Shown piece after piece: positions 24,923-36,458 of a stretch of 64,000 nucleotides of DNA. The stretch spans positions 1 through 64,000 of the forward strand of contig JADJPT010000001.1 of assembly GCA_016713125.1 (NCBI GenBank), written 5' to 3'. The DNA is from Betaproteobacteria bacterium (GTDB taxonomy: Bacteria; Pseudomonadota; Gammaproteobacteria; Burkholderiales; SG8-39). The position numbers were made by a program, and so were the translations under genes. Below the pieces are notes generated by a model. It was not told where the DNA came from, did no database searches, and saw nothing but the letters and a program-made list of their open reading frames with translations. How positions within the stretch are numbered: position 1 is the first letter of the stretch; each line of letters opens with the position of its first letter.

Positions 24923-25842
24923 GCGCGATCCCCGACGCGCTCGCCGAGCAGCCCCGAGGGCCGGAACACCAGCACCACGATCAGCACGATGAAGGCGAAC
25001 ACGTCCTGATAGTTGCTGCCGAACACGTTGTTGGTGAGGTCGCCGATGTAGCCGGCGCCCAGCGCCTCGACCACGCCGAGCAGCAGGCCGCCGAGCATGG
25101 CGCCGGGCAGGTTGCCTATGCCGCCCAGCACGGCGGCCGAAAAGGCCTTCATGCCGAGCAGCGATCCCATGGCGTAGTGCGCGATGCCGTAGTAGCTGCC
25201 CACCATGACCCCGGCGATCGCCGCCAGCGCCGCGCCGATCAGGAAAGTCAGCGCGATCATGCGGTCGATGTCGATGCCCATCAGTCCGGCGACCTGCGCG
25301 TTCTGCGCGGTGGCGCGCATGGCCGCGCCCAGTCGCGTGCGATACACCAGCGTCGCCAGGCCGGCCATCAGCGCGAAGCACAGCACCAGGATCACGATCT
25401 GCACGTTGGTGATGGTCGCCCCGCCGATGTGGAAGGACTGCGTCTTGATGATCTGCGGGAAGGCGAGGTTGTTGCGGCTCCAGACCAGCATGGCTAGGTG
25501 CTGCAGGATGATGGACACGCCGATGGCGGTGATCAGCGGCGCCAGGCGCGGCGCGCGGCGCAACGGCCGATAGGCGGCGCGCTCCACCACCCAGGCCACC
25601 AGCATGCAGGCCGGCACCGCGCATCCGGTGGCGATCAGCACCACCAGCACCGGCGGCACGCCCGAAGCGGCCAGCGCGCCGATCACGGTGAACGCCACCA
25701 TGGCGCCGATCATGACCACCTCGCCGTGCGCGAAATTGATCAGCTGGATGATGCCGTAGACCATGGTGTAGCCCAGCGCCACCACGGCGTACACCGCGCC
25801 CAGGGTGAGTCCGTTGATGAGCTGCTGTATGAAGATGTCCAT
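24919..25842 (-). CDS. livH: LivH, branched-chain amino acid ABC transporter permease
   Basis: A 307-residue permease with eight or nine helices. It begins MDIFIQQLINGLTLGAVYAV, the classic LivH N-terminus, and keeps YGIIQLINFAHGEV and the contact loop RATAQNAQVAGLMGID. It lies downstream of livK, separated from it by a strong terminator, and is joined to livM by a four-base overlap. Confidence 0.94.
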   Translation of the reverse strand: MDIFIQQLINGLTLGAVYAVVALGYTMVYGIIQLINFAHGEVVMIGAMVAFTVIGALAASGVPPVLVVLIATGCAVPACMLVAWVVERAAYRPLRRAPRLAPLITAIGVSIILQHLAMLVWSRNNLAFPQIIKTQSFHIGGATITNVQIVILVLCFALMAGLATLVYRTRLGAAMRATAQNAQVAGLMGIDIDRMIALTFLIGAALAAIAGVMVGSYYGIAHYAMGSLLGMKAFSAAVLGGIGNLPGAMLGGLLLGVVEALGAGYIGDLTNNVFGSNYQDVFAFIVLIVVLVFRPSGLLGERVGDRA

Positions 25843-25879
25843 GGCGGGCTCAGACTAGCAAACCGTGCGCCATCCGGCC

Positions 25880-25910
25880 AAAAAAAACGGCACCCGAGGG
25901 TGCCGTTTTC
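25880..25910 (-). terminator. Strong Rho-independent terminator between livK and livH
   Basis: Arms AAAACGGCACCC (25884-25895) and GGGTGCCGTTTT (25898-25909) form a long stem; on the minus strand eight T follow. It would cut most transcripts after livK, giving more binding protein than transporter, a common arrangement in ABC operons. Confidence 0.85.
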
Positions 25911-25924
25911 AAGGCTGGAATGGC

Positions 25925-27256
25925 TTACTTCTTGGCGGCGTCCGCCTTGGGCGCGTCCTTGGCAGGCTCGGCCGCCGGCTTGGGCGCTTCGGCGGGCGCC
26001 GAGGCTGCCGGTGCCGCGGGGGCGGCCGGGGCCGCCGCCTGGGCAAACTCGGCGAACGGAATGGTCTTGCCGCCCTTGACCACCGCCAGAGGCTCGATCT
26101 TGCCGGCCTTCATCGTGAAGATCGTGATTTCGGCGTCCTTGCGATCGCCCTTGTCGTCGAAGGCGATCTTGCCGGTGGCGCCGCTGTACTCGATCTTCGC
26201 CAGCTCGGGCAGGTACTTGGCCGGATCCGGCGAATTGGCCTTCTTGATCGCCTCGATCAGCAGCTTCGCCGCATCGTAGGTGAAGGGCGCGTAGATGATC
26301 GGATCGACCTTGAACTTGGCCTTGTAGGCGTCGAGGAACTTCTTGTCCGCCGCGGCAGCCGGGATGCCGGCTTGCGAGCACAGCAGCCCTTCGGCCGCTT
26401 CCCCGCCGAGCTTGCCCATCTCCTCGGTGCAGGCGCCGTCGCCGAACGCGAACACCGCCTTGATGCCGAGTTCCTTGGCCTGCTTGACCAGCGGTCCGCC
26501 GGTGGCGTCCATGCCGCCGTAGAAGACCGCGTCGGGCTTCTTGCCCTTGAGTTTGGTCAGTACGGCCTTCCAGTCGGTGGTCTTGTCGGTGCCCTTCTCG
26601 CGCGGCAGCACCTTGATCTTGGCCTCCTTCAGCGTCTTCTCGACTTCATTGGCCAGGCCTTCGCCATAGGCCGTGGCGTCGTCGATGAGGGCCACCAGCT
26701 TGGGCTTGGCGTTGCCGGCGAGGAAGCTGGCGATGGCCGGACCCTGCTGGTCGTCGCGGCCGACCACGCGGAACTGGGTCTTGAAACCCTGCTCGGTCAG
26801 CTTGGGGTTGGTGGCCGAACCCGAGATCACCGGGACGCCGGCGTTCTTGTAGATCTCGGAAGCCGGAATCGACGTACCCGAATTCAGGTGGCCGACCACG
26901 CCCACGACTTTGGCGTCGACCAGCTTCTGCGCGACCGTGGTGCCCACTTTGGGGTCGGCCTGATCGTCTTCCTTGAGCAGCACGAACTTGGCGTCCTTGC
27001 CCTCGATCTTGATCTTGGCCTCGTTGGCCTCGTCGATGGCGAGTTGTGCGCCGTTCTCGTTGTCCTTGCCCAGATGCGCGATGCCGCCGGTCAGCGGGCC
27101 GACGTGGCCGAGCTTGATCTCGACCGAAGGCGGCGGGGGCGGCGGTGCCTGAACGGCAGGCTTGGGCGGCTCAGGTTTCTTGTCTTTGCCGCAACCGGTC
27201 AGGGCAAGCGCGGTAGCGGCGGCCAACAGCGAGATTCCAAGCTTGGAATGTTGCAT
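25925..27256 (-). CDS. livK: LivK-type branched-chain amino acid ABC transporter substrate-binding lipoprotein with Ala/Pro-rich tail
   Basis: A 443-residue periplasmic binding protein. The signal ends in a lipobox LALTGC, so it is membrane-anchored; a linker with six consecutive prolines follows. The Peripla_BP_6 domain covers about 45-400 (IKLGHVGPLTGGIAHLGKDNENG ligand region). Unusually, the last 35 or so residues are a low-complexity Ala/Pro/Lys tail not seen in ordinary LivK. ATG 27256 has GGAGG four bases upstream and is preferred over the codon five residues earlier. First gene of the liv operon. Confidence 0.92.
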   Translation of the reverse strand: MQHSKLGISLLAAATALALTGCGKDKKPEPPKPAVQAPPPPPPSVEIKLGHVGPLTGGIAHLGKDNENGAQLAIDEANEAKIKIEGKDAKFVLLKEDDQADPKVGTTVAQKLVDAKVVGVVGHLNSGTSIPASEIYKNAGVPVISGSATNPKLTEQGFKTQFRVVGRDDQQGPAIASFLAGNAKPKLVALIDDATAYGEGLANEVEKTLKEAKIKVLPREKGTDKTTDWKAVLTKLKGKKPDAVFYGGMDATGGPLVKQAKELGIKAVFAFGDGACTEEMGKLGGEAAEGLLCSQAGIPAAAADKKFLDAYKAKFKVDPIIYAPFTYDAAKLLIEAIKKANSPDPAKYLPELAKIEYSGATGKIAFDDKGDRKDAEITIFTMKAGKIEPLAVVKGGKTIPFAEFAQAAAPAAPAAPAASAPAEAPKPAAEPAKDAPKADAAKK

Positions 27257-27354
27257 GCGACCTCCGGGCAAAGTGTTGCGTTGTTTTATGTGTACTGCGA
27301 GGGAAGGCAGAAAAAGGCCTGCAATAATAGCTGCTTGCGGCTCCGCACCGCAAC

Positions 27355-27385
27355 AAAAAAGGCCGGGGTCAGCCCGGCCTTTTTT
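27355..27385 (-). terminator. Bidirectional Rho-independent terminator after the small cytochrome c gene
   Basis: Stem AGGCCGGG (27360-27367) and CCCGGCCT (27373-27380) flanked by A6 and T6 runs that extend the pairing and give a T-run on both strands. A second palindrome, TCGCGATT/AATCGCGA at 27392-27410, lies between it and the cytochrome stop. Together they insulate the cytochrome gene from livK. Confidence 0.82.
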
Positions 27386-27423
27386 GCATGCTCGCGATTA
27401 AGAATCGCGATGTGTTCCGGCGC

Positions 27424-27732
27424 TTACTTGGTCGCCAGGATCCACTTCACCAGCGCCTTGATGTCGGCGTCGGCGACATTGGCGTTCGGCGGCATGGGGA
27501 TCTGGCCCCAGACGCCGGTGCCACCCTTCTTGATCTTCTCGGCCAGCTTGGCCTCGGCGGTCTTGTCCGACTTGTACTTGGCGGCGATGTCCTTGTAGGA
27601 CGGGCCGACCAGCTTCTTGTCGATCGCGTGGCAGGCGAGGCAGTTGTTCTTCTTCGCCAGTTCTTCGCTCGCCTGCACGGGCAGGGCGAGAGCGGTGCCG
27701 GCCAGTGCCAGGCTCAGGATGATGCGTTTCAT
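27424..27732 (-). CDS. Class I cytochrome c (c551/c552 type)
   Basis: A 102-residue periplasmic electron carrier. The signal peptide is MKRIILSLALAGTALALPVQA, the heme motif is CLACH (31-35), and the axial Met is expected at Met80 in GQIPMPPNANV. Length and the PMPPN motif fit the c551/c552 (NirM-like) group that feeds oxidases or nitrite reductase; no such enzyme lies nearby. It is a single-gene unit with a terminator behind it. Confidence 0.93.
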   Translation of the reverse strand: MKRIILSLALAGTALALPVQASEELAKKNNCLACHAIDKKLVGPSYKDIAAKYKSDKTAEAKLAEKIKKGGTGVWGQIPMPPNANVADADIKALVKWILATK

Positions 27733-27828
27733 GACAACTCCTTGGGATGAAAGTATTGCAATGAATTCAACGAGCGGGCCGTACTTTACCGCAATCCTGA
27801 CCTGCCGAGTCCACTGCTGCGCAGGCGT

Positions 27829-29874
<2,046 letters not shown>

Positions 29875-29912
29875 GGTGGTCTTAGAATGCGGGAAAGGAC
29901 GGATTATCCGCC

Positions 29913-30485
29913 ATGCGCACACACGACGAGACGGCTCAGGTACTTGAATTCTGGTTCGGCGCAACGCCGGGGCCTCGGCGCGATGAATGGTTCGCCAAGA
30001 ACGATGTCTTCGACGCGCAGATCCGCGCGCGCTTCCTGGCACTCTGGGAGCGCGCGGCGCGCGGTGAGCTCGTGCACTGGATGGACACGCCGCGCGATTG
30101 CCTGGCGCTGATCGTGCTGACCGACCAGTTCCCGCGCAACATGTTCCGCGGCGAGGCGCGAGCCTTCTCCAGCGACGCAATCGCGCTCGCCGCCGCGCGG
30201 CGGCTGCTGGAAGGCGGCGCCGACCGCCATCTGCTGCCGGTGCAGCGTCAGTTCGCCTATCTGCCCTTCGAGCACAGCGAGGTGCTGGCCGACCAGCACC
30301 TCGCCGTCGCCCTCCTGTCGGCGCTGGACGGGCTGCCGGAGATGAGCGAGCCGGGCCTGTGGGCACGCAAGCACCTGGAGATCGTCGAGCGCTTCGGCCG
30401 TTTCCCGCACCGTAATGCCGCGCTGGGCCGCGTCAGCACCCCCGAAGAGGAACTATTCCTCACCCAGCCGGGATCCTCCTTCTGA
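29913..30485 (+). CDS. DUF924 family protein
   Basis: A 190-residue cytoplasmic all-helical protein. It starts with VLEFWFGATPGPRRDEWFAKND and keeps LIVLTDQFPRNMFRGEARAF and FAYLPFEHSEVLADQ, the three conserved blocks of DUF924 (TPR-like fold). The function is unknown. The start is ATG 29913. It is not in an evident operon; a 16-base perfect inverted repeat lies after it at 30522-30537. Confidence 0.93.
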   Translation: MRTHDETAQVLEFWFGATPGPRRDEWFAKNDVFDAQIRARFLALWERAARGELVHWMDTPRDCLALIVLTDQFPRNMFRGEARAFSSDAIALAAARRLLEGGADRHLLPVQRQFAYLPFEHSEVLADQHLAVALLSALDGLPEMSEPGLWARKHLEIVERFGRFPHRNAALGRVSTPEEELFLTQPGSSF

Positions 30486-30521
30486 GCACTGCGGGAATCT
30501 GCAAGACTTCGTGAGCGGGAC

Positions 30522-30537
30522 GCATCCGACCGGATGC
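30522..30537. repeat. Perfect inverted repeat between DUF924 and DUF4394 genes
   Basis: GCATCCG, two bases, CGGATGC. It lies 37 bases after the DUF924 stop and 57 bases before the DUF4394 start. It could be an operator or a weak terminator; there is no T-run. Confidence 0.35.
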
Positions 30538-30593
30538 CTGACGCGTAACTTGCAACGGGAGCAGAATCTGCGCCTGTCACCTGGAGCCACACG

Positions 30594-31484
30594 ATGAACC
30601 CGACAGCAACCATTTTCCGGCTGCGGCCGGCGGCAGCGTTTGCGGCAGCCGCACTGCTGTCGGCCTGCGCCGGCAGTGGCGAACCGCCCGCATCCGCGCA
30701 GCGCGTCCATGCGCTGACCGAAAGCAATGCGCTACTCACCTTTGACGCGAACCGCCCGGGCGCCTTGCTGGAACGCAAAGACGTGCAGGGGCTGCCCGCC
30801 GGAGAAACGCTGCTTGCCATCGACTTCCGCCCGGCCACCGGCATGCTGTACGCGGCCGGGTCGGCAGGCCGCCTATACACGCTGGACCCGCGCAGCGGCG
30901 CCGCCACCCGGGTGGGCGGCGAAACCTTCGCGGCCCAGGCCCGGGGTGAGCTCGGCTTCGACTTCAACCCGGTGGTGGACCGCATCCGGGTGGTGGATGC
31001 GCAAGGCGCGAACCTGCGACTGCATCCGGACACCGGCGCGGTGGTCGACGCCCAGCCCAAGACGCCCGGCGTGCAGACCGACTGGAAGCTCGCCTACGCC
31101 ATCGAAGACCCCAACGAAGGCAAGACGCCGCGTGTGGTCGGCGCGGCCTACACCAACCGCGCCGGCAGCAAATGGACCACCAACTATGCGATAGATGCCG
31201 CGCAGGCCGTGCTGGTGACGCAGGGCACCCGCGAGGGCCAGTCGCCGGCCAAGCCGCCGACCTCGCCCAACAGCGGGCGCCTGTACACCGTCGGTCCGCT
31301 CGGCGTGCAGCAGAATGTCCTGCGCGGCGAGCGTATCGGCTTCGACATCGCACCGCAGGGCCGGCGGGCCTACGCCTCGTTCGGCACGGATTTCTATGCC
31401 ATCGACCTCGCCACCGGCGCGGCGCGGCGCATCGGCACCATAGGCTCGGGCGAGGTCGTGCGCGGCATTGCCCTGGCGCCCTGA
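30594..31484 (+). CDS. DUF4394 domain lipoprotein
   Basis: A 296-residue secreted protein. The signal ends in lipobox LLSACAG (lipid Cys at about 25). The mature part is the DUF4394 beta-propeller-like domain: RVHALTESNALLTFDANRPG, then LLAIDFRPATGMLYAAGSAGRLYTLDP repeated in spirit at GELGFDFNPVVDRIRVV and GVQQNVLRGERIGFDIAPQ. The role is unknown; members are often described as extracellular or cell-surface. Twenty bases separate it from the FecR-domain gene, so the two are probably co-expressed. Confidence 0.88.
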   Translation: MNPTATIFRLRPAAAFAAAALLSACAGSGEPPASAQRVHALTESNALLTFDANRPGALLERKDVQGLPAGETLLAIDFRPATGMLYAAGSAGRLYTLDPRSGAATRVGGETFAAQARGELGFDFNPVVDRIRVVDAQGANLRLHPDTGAVVDAQPKTPGVQTDWKLAYAIEDPNEGKTPRVVGAAYTNRAGSKWTTNYAIDAAQAVLVTQGTREGQSPAKPPTSPNSGRLYTVGPLGVQQNVLRGERIGFDIAPQGRRAYASFGTDFYAIDLATGAARRIGTIGSGEVVRGIALAP

Positions 31485-31504
31485 ACCCACCTGGATATCG
31501 CGAC

Positions 31505-32200
31505 ATGGACAAGAACACGGCAACCGCAGACCTCGAGCGCAGGCGCCTGCTGCGTGCCATGCTGGCCGCCGGCCTGGGCGTGCCCGCATTGCTGCAGGAA
31601 GCCTCCGCCCAGCAGCTCATCCCGGCGGCCCAGGGCGTGCGCCGCATGGACGGTGAAGTGCGCGTGAATGGCCGCCCGGCGGGCGTCGGCGCCGCGGTGC
31701 GGCCAGGCGACACCGTCACCACCGGGCGCGACGCCTACGCGATGTTCGTGGTCGGCCGCGACGCCTATCTGTTGCGCGAGAACGGTCGTGCCGAAATCGC
31801 CGGCAAGGAACTGTTCGTCGACTCGCTGCGCCTGGTGACCGGCAAGCTGCTCAGCGTGTTCGGCCGCAGCGCGCAACGCCGCGAACTCGCCAGCGGGGCG
31901 GCGACCATCGGCATCCGCGGCACCGGCGGCTACCTGGAGGCCTATCCGACACGCGGCTACTCGTACTTCTGCCTGTGCTACGGCACGGCGGACATCGCCG
32001 CAGGCGGACGCGGCGACGCGCGCGAACTGTTCTCCAGCGTGTACCACGAGGCACCGCGCTACATCTGGAGCGATGGCCGCGCGCAGGCCATCGAACGCGC
32101 ACCGGTCATCAACCACAGCGACAGCGAACTGCTGATGCTCGAAGCCCTGGTCGACCGCAAGCCGCCGCAGACCTTCCTCGACAACGTCGGCAGCTACTGA
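31505..32200 (+). CDS. FecR-domain secreted protein
   Basis: A 231-residue protein with a twin-arginine-like signal (LERRRLLRAMLAAGLGVPAL, cleavage expected after ASAQ). The FecR domain follows: VRVNGRPAGVGAAVRPGDTVTTG, LLRENGRAEIAGKE and a late GAATIGIRGTGGYLEAY. A pair FCLCYG is unusual. There is no anti-sigma helix or sigma gene nearby, so this is the stand-alone FecR-domain type rather than a TonB-signal regulator. The start at ATG 31505 follows the DUF4394 stop by 20 bases. Confidence 0.87.
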   Translation: MDKNTATADLERRRLLRAMLAAGLGVPALLQEASAQQLIPAAQGVRRMDGEVRVNGRPAGVGAAVRPGDTVTTGRDAYAMFVVGRDAYLLRENGRAEIAGKELFVDSLRLVTGKLLSVFGRSAQRRELASGAATIGIRGTGGYLEAYPTRGYSYFCLCYGTADIAAGGRGDARELFSSVYHEAPRYIWSDGRAQAIERAPVINHSDSELLMLEALVDRKPPQTFLDNVGSY

Positions 32201-32227
32201 GGGGCCGGACGCAAGGCGTCCGCGCCG

Positions 32228-33130
32228 CTACTTCGCCGGCGCGGGCGCGCCGAACAACTGGGTCCAGTACACGCCCATGCGGCTCTGCGCTTCCGCCGCG
32301 TGCGCCACGCCCATCTCGGTATAGGCGGCGCCCATCAGGTTGGCGCAATGCGGCGGGCTCCTGATCCACCCGGCAACCGCCTCCGCCGGCGTGAGCTGGC
32401 CCGCGGCGATGTTCTCCCCGGTCGCGCGATAGCGGTAGCCGGCGCGCGCCACGCGTTGCGCCGGTGTCGACCCGTCGCGAGCGGTATGGCTGAAGTAGTC
32501 GTGTGCGGCCATGTCCCGGCTGTGCGCCAGAGCGGCCCGTTCCAGCACCTCATTCCAGCGCAACGGTCTGACACCCGGATAGGGCTTGCCGCCGCATTCG
32601 CGCGCCTGGGCACGTGCGGCATTGACCAGGGCCAGCATCTGCTCGGCGATCTGCTCGCGCGTCAGATTCACGGCGGGGGCGAACGGCGCGGCCAGCACTA
32701 TCCACAATCGATTGACGGACCGCCACAGGCCGACCTCGCGCAGCGCGACATCGCCGATCTGGGCGCAGAAGTTCTGCGCCAGCAGGCCGGACAGACGACC
32801 CGTCGGCAGCGCGCCGCCGACGGTGATCACCTGGCTGCGTGTGGCGCGATAACCGGCCGCCTGCAATGCAGCGGCGAGTTCGGCGCCACCCTGCATGCTC
32901 GCCGCCGCGTCATCGAGCCTCGCGTTGGGCGCGAATGGTGCGGCTTGCGCGTTCCCCGCGTTGCAGGCGCCGCCCGGCGCGCGCAGGCGGGCGAGCAGTT
33001 CCAGCAACTCGCCCGTCTCTGCGCCGGCCTCGGCCTGCGCCGGCCCCGGCTGCGCAGACGCCGTCGCGGCAGCCGCCAGCAGGATGGCGACAGCCAGGAC
33101 GGTGCGCGCTGCGCGCACGCCACGGCGCAT
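32228..33130 (-). CDS. CAP-superfamily (SCP/PR1) secreted protein
   Basis: A 300-residue exported protein. The signal peptide is MRRGVRAARTVLAVAILLAAAATASAQ. The C-terminal half (about 165-295) is a CAP domain: MLALVNAARAQARECGG, then LRWNEVLERAALAHSRDMAAHDYFSH with the conserved His/Glu residues, TGENIAAG and PPHCANLMGAAYTEMGV. The N-terminal half (30-160) is a separate Cys-containing region not recognised. It starts 17 bases after the ilvD stop. Bacterial CAP proteins have no settled function. Confidence 0.88.
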   Translation of the reverse strand: MRRGVRAARTVLAVAILLAAAATASAQPGPAQAEAGAETGELLELLARLRAPGGACNAGNAQAAPFAPNARLDDAAASMQGGAELAAALQAAGYRATRSQVITVGGALPTGRLSGLLAQNFCAQIGDVALREVGLWRSVNRLWIVLAAPFAPAVNLTREQIAEQMLALVNAARAQARECGGKPYPGVRPLRWNEVLERAALAHSRDMAAHDYFSHTARDGSTPAQRVARAGYRYRATGENIAAGQLTPAEAVAGWIRSPPHCANLMGAAYTEMGVAHAAEAQSRMGVYWTQLFGAPAPAK

Positions 33131-33147
33131 GGCGCCCGGCTCCGCGC

Positions 33148-34837
33148 TCAGTCGTCGTGGTCGGTGATCGCGCCCTTGCTGGCGGTGGACACCAGCTTGG
33201 TGTACTTGGCCAGCAGGCCGCGCGTGTAGCGCGGCTTGGGCTGCTTCCACTTGGCGCGACGCGCCGCCAGCTCCTTGGCCGAAACGTTGACGCGGATCAG
33301 CAGCTTGTGCGCATCGATGGTGATGGAATCGCCTTCCTTCACCAGCGCGATATTGCCGCCCACGAAGGCTTCGGGGGCGACATGGCCGACCACCATGCCC
33401 CAGGTGCCGCCGGAGAAGCGTCCGTCGGTCAGCAGGCCCACCGATTCACCCAGGCCCTGGCCGACCAGCGCCGAGGTCGGCGCCAGCATCTCCTGCATGC
33501 CCGGGCCGCCTTTCGGTCCTTCGTAACGGATCACCACCACGTCGCCGGCCCTGATCTTCTTGGCCATGATGGCCTTCATTGCCGCGGGTTCGGAATCGAA
33601 GACGCGCGCCGGGCCCGTGATGGAGGGGTTCTTCAGGCCGGTGATCTTGGCCACGCAACCCTCGGGCGCGAGGTTGCCCTTCAGGATGGCCAGGTGACCT
33701 TCGGCATAGATGGGCTTGTTGAAGGGCCGGATCACGTCCTGGTCCTTGCGCGGCTGAGCCGGGATCTTGCGCAGTTCCTCGGCCATGGTCCTGCCGGTGA
33801 TGGTCAGGCAGTCGCCGTGCAGCAGGCCGTTGGCCAGCAGGATCTTCAGCACCTGCGGCACGCCGCCGGCACGGTGGAAATCGGTGGCCACGTAGCGGCC
33901 CGAGGGCTTCAGGTCGCACAGCACCGGCACGCGGCGGCGCACGCGCTCGAAGTCGTCGATGGTCCATTTCACCTCCGCCGCCGCGGCGATGGCGAGGAAA
34001 TGCAGCACCGCGTTGGTCGAGCCGCCGGTGGCCATGATCAGGCTGACGGCATTCTCGATCGACTTGCGCGTGATGATCTTGCGCGGCCGGATGTTGTTGC
34101 GGATGGCGTTGACCAGCACCCGGGCGGATTCCGCCGCCGAATCGGCCTTCTCCGCGTCGGGCGAGGCCATCTGCGAGGATCCCAGCAGGCTCATGCCCAG
34201 AGCCTCGAACGAGGAGGACATGGTATTGGCGGTGTACATGCCGCCGCAGGCGCCGACCGAAGGGCAGGCGTTCTTCTCGATGCCGACGAAATCCGCCTTC
34301 TTCATCTTGCCCGCAGCATAGGAACCGACCGCTTCGAAGGCGGACACGATGGTCAGGTCCTGGCCCTTCCAGCGTCCCGGCTTGATGGTGCCCGCGTAGA
34401 CGTAGATCGCCGGGAACGTTCATGCGCGCGATCGCCATCATGCCGCCGGGCATGTTCTTGTCGCAGCCGCCCACCACCAGCGCACCGTCCATGGCCTGGC
34501 CGTTGACCGAGGTCTCGATCGCGTCGGCGATCACCTCGCGCGACACCAGCGAGTACTTCATCGCCTCGGTACCCATGCCGATGCCGTCGGTGATGGTCGG
34601 TACGCCGAACATCTGCGGCTTGGCGCCCGAGCGTTCCAGCGCCGCAATCGCGCGGTCCACCAGCGGCTGGATGCCGGCGTTGCACGGGTTCAGCGTCGAG
34701 TGGCCGTTGGCCACGCCGACGATGGGCTTGTCGAAATCGCCGTCCTTGAAGCCGACGGCGCGCAGCATTGCGCGGTTGGGGGCGCGCGCCACGCCGCCGG
34801 TGATGGATTTGGAACGCCAGTTCTTCTGGTCCGCCAT
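33148..34837 (-). pseudogene. ilvD: ilvD, dihydroxy-acid dehydratase, interrupted by one frameshift
   Basis: Makes the 2-keto acid precursors of valine and isoleucine; an Fe-S enzyme. It starts at ATG 34837 with GGAGG seven bases upstream. Cysteine-bearing motifs NPCNAGIQPLV, GGCDKNMPGGMM and NACPSVGACGGMYTANT are all present. After ARMNVP the frame slips: the minus-strand CCC at 34414-34412 should be CC for the normal continuation AIYVYAGTIKPG, and the rest reads normally in the next frame to 33148 (corrected length about 562 residues). A single extra base in a C-run points to sequencing error or a very recent mutation. Confidence 0.9.
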
Positions 34838-34874
34838 GGGATCCTCCTGATTGACTGTCTGAATGCGGTGAATT

Positions 34875-35830
34875 CTAGGTTTCGGTCGGGCGCGATGATA
34901 ACAAGCGCGCATCCTGTGCGGGGTCCTTGCGCGAGCCGTGCAGCGCGAGAAGCGCGCCGCCGACCACCAGCGCGAAGCCGGCGGCATGGAAGGCGCGCAC
35001 GCGTTCGTCCAGCAGCAGCACGGCGAACAGGCTGGCGAACACCGGCATCAGGTGCACCAGCACGCCGGCGCGCACCGCGCCCACACGCTCCACCGCGAAG
35101 TTGTACAGCAGCATGCCACCCAGCGTGGGGCCCAGGCCGATGTAGATCACGGTCAGCGCGTTTCCCGGCGTGAGCCGGGCGCGCGCATGCAGCAGCATCT
35201 CCGCGGCGAGCATGGGTGTGGCGGCAAGCAGTCCCAGGGTGCCCATCACCGCCACCAGGGCGTAGGGTGAAAGCGTGCGCGGGCGGTCGATCAGGCGCAG
35301 CGTGTAGACCGACCACATGAGCATGGAGGCGAAAATGATCAGGTCGCCGCTCACGAAGGACAGCGCCAGGGCGCGCTCGAGCGAACCCTGGAACAGGATG
35401 GCGAGCACGCCGGCCGTCGACACCGCGATGCCGGCGGCCTCGCGCAGGCGTATGCGCTTGCCGTACAGCAGCGCGCCGAGCACCAGGATCAGCACCGGGA
35501 TGGTCGAGTTGAACAGCCCCAGGTTCACGGCCGAGGAGCGCTCCAGGCCCTTGTAGACCATCACGCTCTGCGGCGCCCCGGCCAGCAGCGCCAGGGTGAG
35601 CAGCGCCCGCCAGCGTTCGCGCAGCGCCGCGCCGATCTCCTGCGCTCCGACCACATGAACGGCGACAGCGCGAGCACCACCACCAGCCAGCGGCCCCAGG
35701 CCAGCGCCACCGGCGGGACGGCGTCCATGACCAGGCGCGAGATCGCCGGGTTGCTGCCCCACAGGGCGGTGGTCAGCACCAGCGCGGCGTAGGCCGGCCA
35801 GATGCGCGTGGCGTGGCGTGAAGACATCAT
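34875..35830 (-). pseudogene. EamA/DMT-family transporter, interrupted by one frameshift
   Basis: An inner-membrane exporter of the drug/metabolite family with two EamA repeats and about ten helices. The N-terminal part starts at Met-Met (35830-35825) and reads WPAYAALVLTTALWGSNPA to SPFMWSER. The rest continues in another frame from QEIGAALRERW to the stop at 34875. One base is missing near 35642 (GAGCGCAGG where GAGCGCCAGG is expected). The substrate is unknown. It lies between ilvD and the divergent SHP cluster; 35831-36059 is intergenic with no other gene seen. Confidence 0.82.
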
Positions 35831-36059
35831 CGGGCGCCGACGATACGCGCTGTCAACGATTCCCGCCAATCACGTTCCCGCGAATGCTGCTGCTTCCTGG
35901 TTGTGAAGAATCCCTTCCCCGCCGGGGTCGGACGCGCGCCTGGACTCGATACGTGCGCAACGCGACACTGAGACGCATTCGCGCCGGCGCGTGACGTGCG
36001 TTAAGCCTGCATTCATCTGCCCTCTCTAGCATGGGAACCTCGATTCCAGGGAGCACCCC

Positions 36060-36458
36060 ATGCGCAAACTCTTATCCTGCGTCACGTTCGCCTTGTGCGC
36101 CGCAGGCTTCGCTTCGGCAACCGCCGCCGCCGGCCCCGCAGACCTTCAGGCGCAGTATGCCGCCGAAGCCGCCATCCAGCCTTCGGCCACGCGCGGCGAA
36201 ACCTTCTTCACGCAGAAGCACGGCAAGGAATGGTCCTGCTCGACCTGCCACGGCGCGCCGCCGGTACGCGACGGCGAGCACGTCATGACGCGCAAGCGCA
36301 TCGCGCCGCTGGCACCGGCCTTCAATCCCGAAGCGCTGAACGACCGCGCGCGCGCCGACAAATGGTTCAAGCGCAACTGCGGCGACGTGCTGGGCCGTGC
36401 CTGCTCGCCGGCCGAGAAGGCCGACGTGCTGGCCTATCTGACCGGGCAGCGCAAATGA
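36060..36458 (+). CDS. shp: SHP-type cytochrome c (DUF1924), oxygen/NO-binding
   Basis: A 132-residue periplasmic monoheme cytochrome of the sphaeroides heme protein family. The signal peptide is followed by heme motif CSTCH (60-64). In the Rhodobacter protein the sixth heme ligand is an Asn placed next to a disulfide loop and swings away to let O2 or NO bind. Here Asn106 directly precedes Cys107, and Cys115 closes a loop of the same spacing, so the feature is kept. It is followed by a diheme cytochrome and cytochrome b with four-base overlaps, the known shp-dhc-cytb order. Confidence 0.9.
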   Translation: MRKLLSCVTFALCAAGFASATAAAGPADLQAQYAAEAAIQPSATRGETFFTQKHGKEWSCSTCHGAPPVRDGEHVMTRKRIAPLAPAFNPEALNDRARADKWFKRNCGDVLGRACSPAEKADVLAYLTGQRK

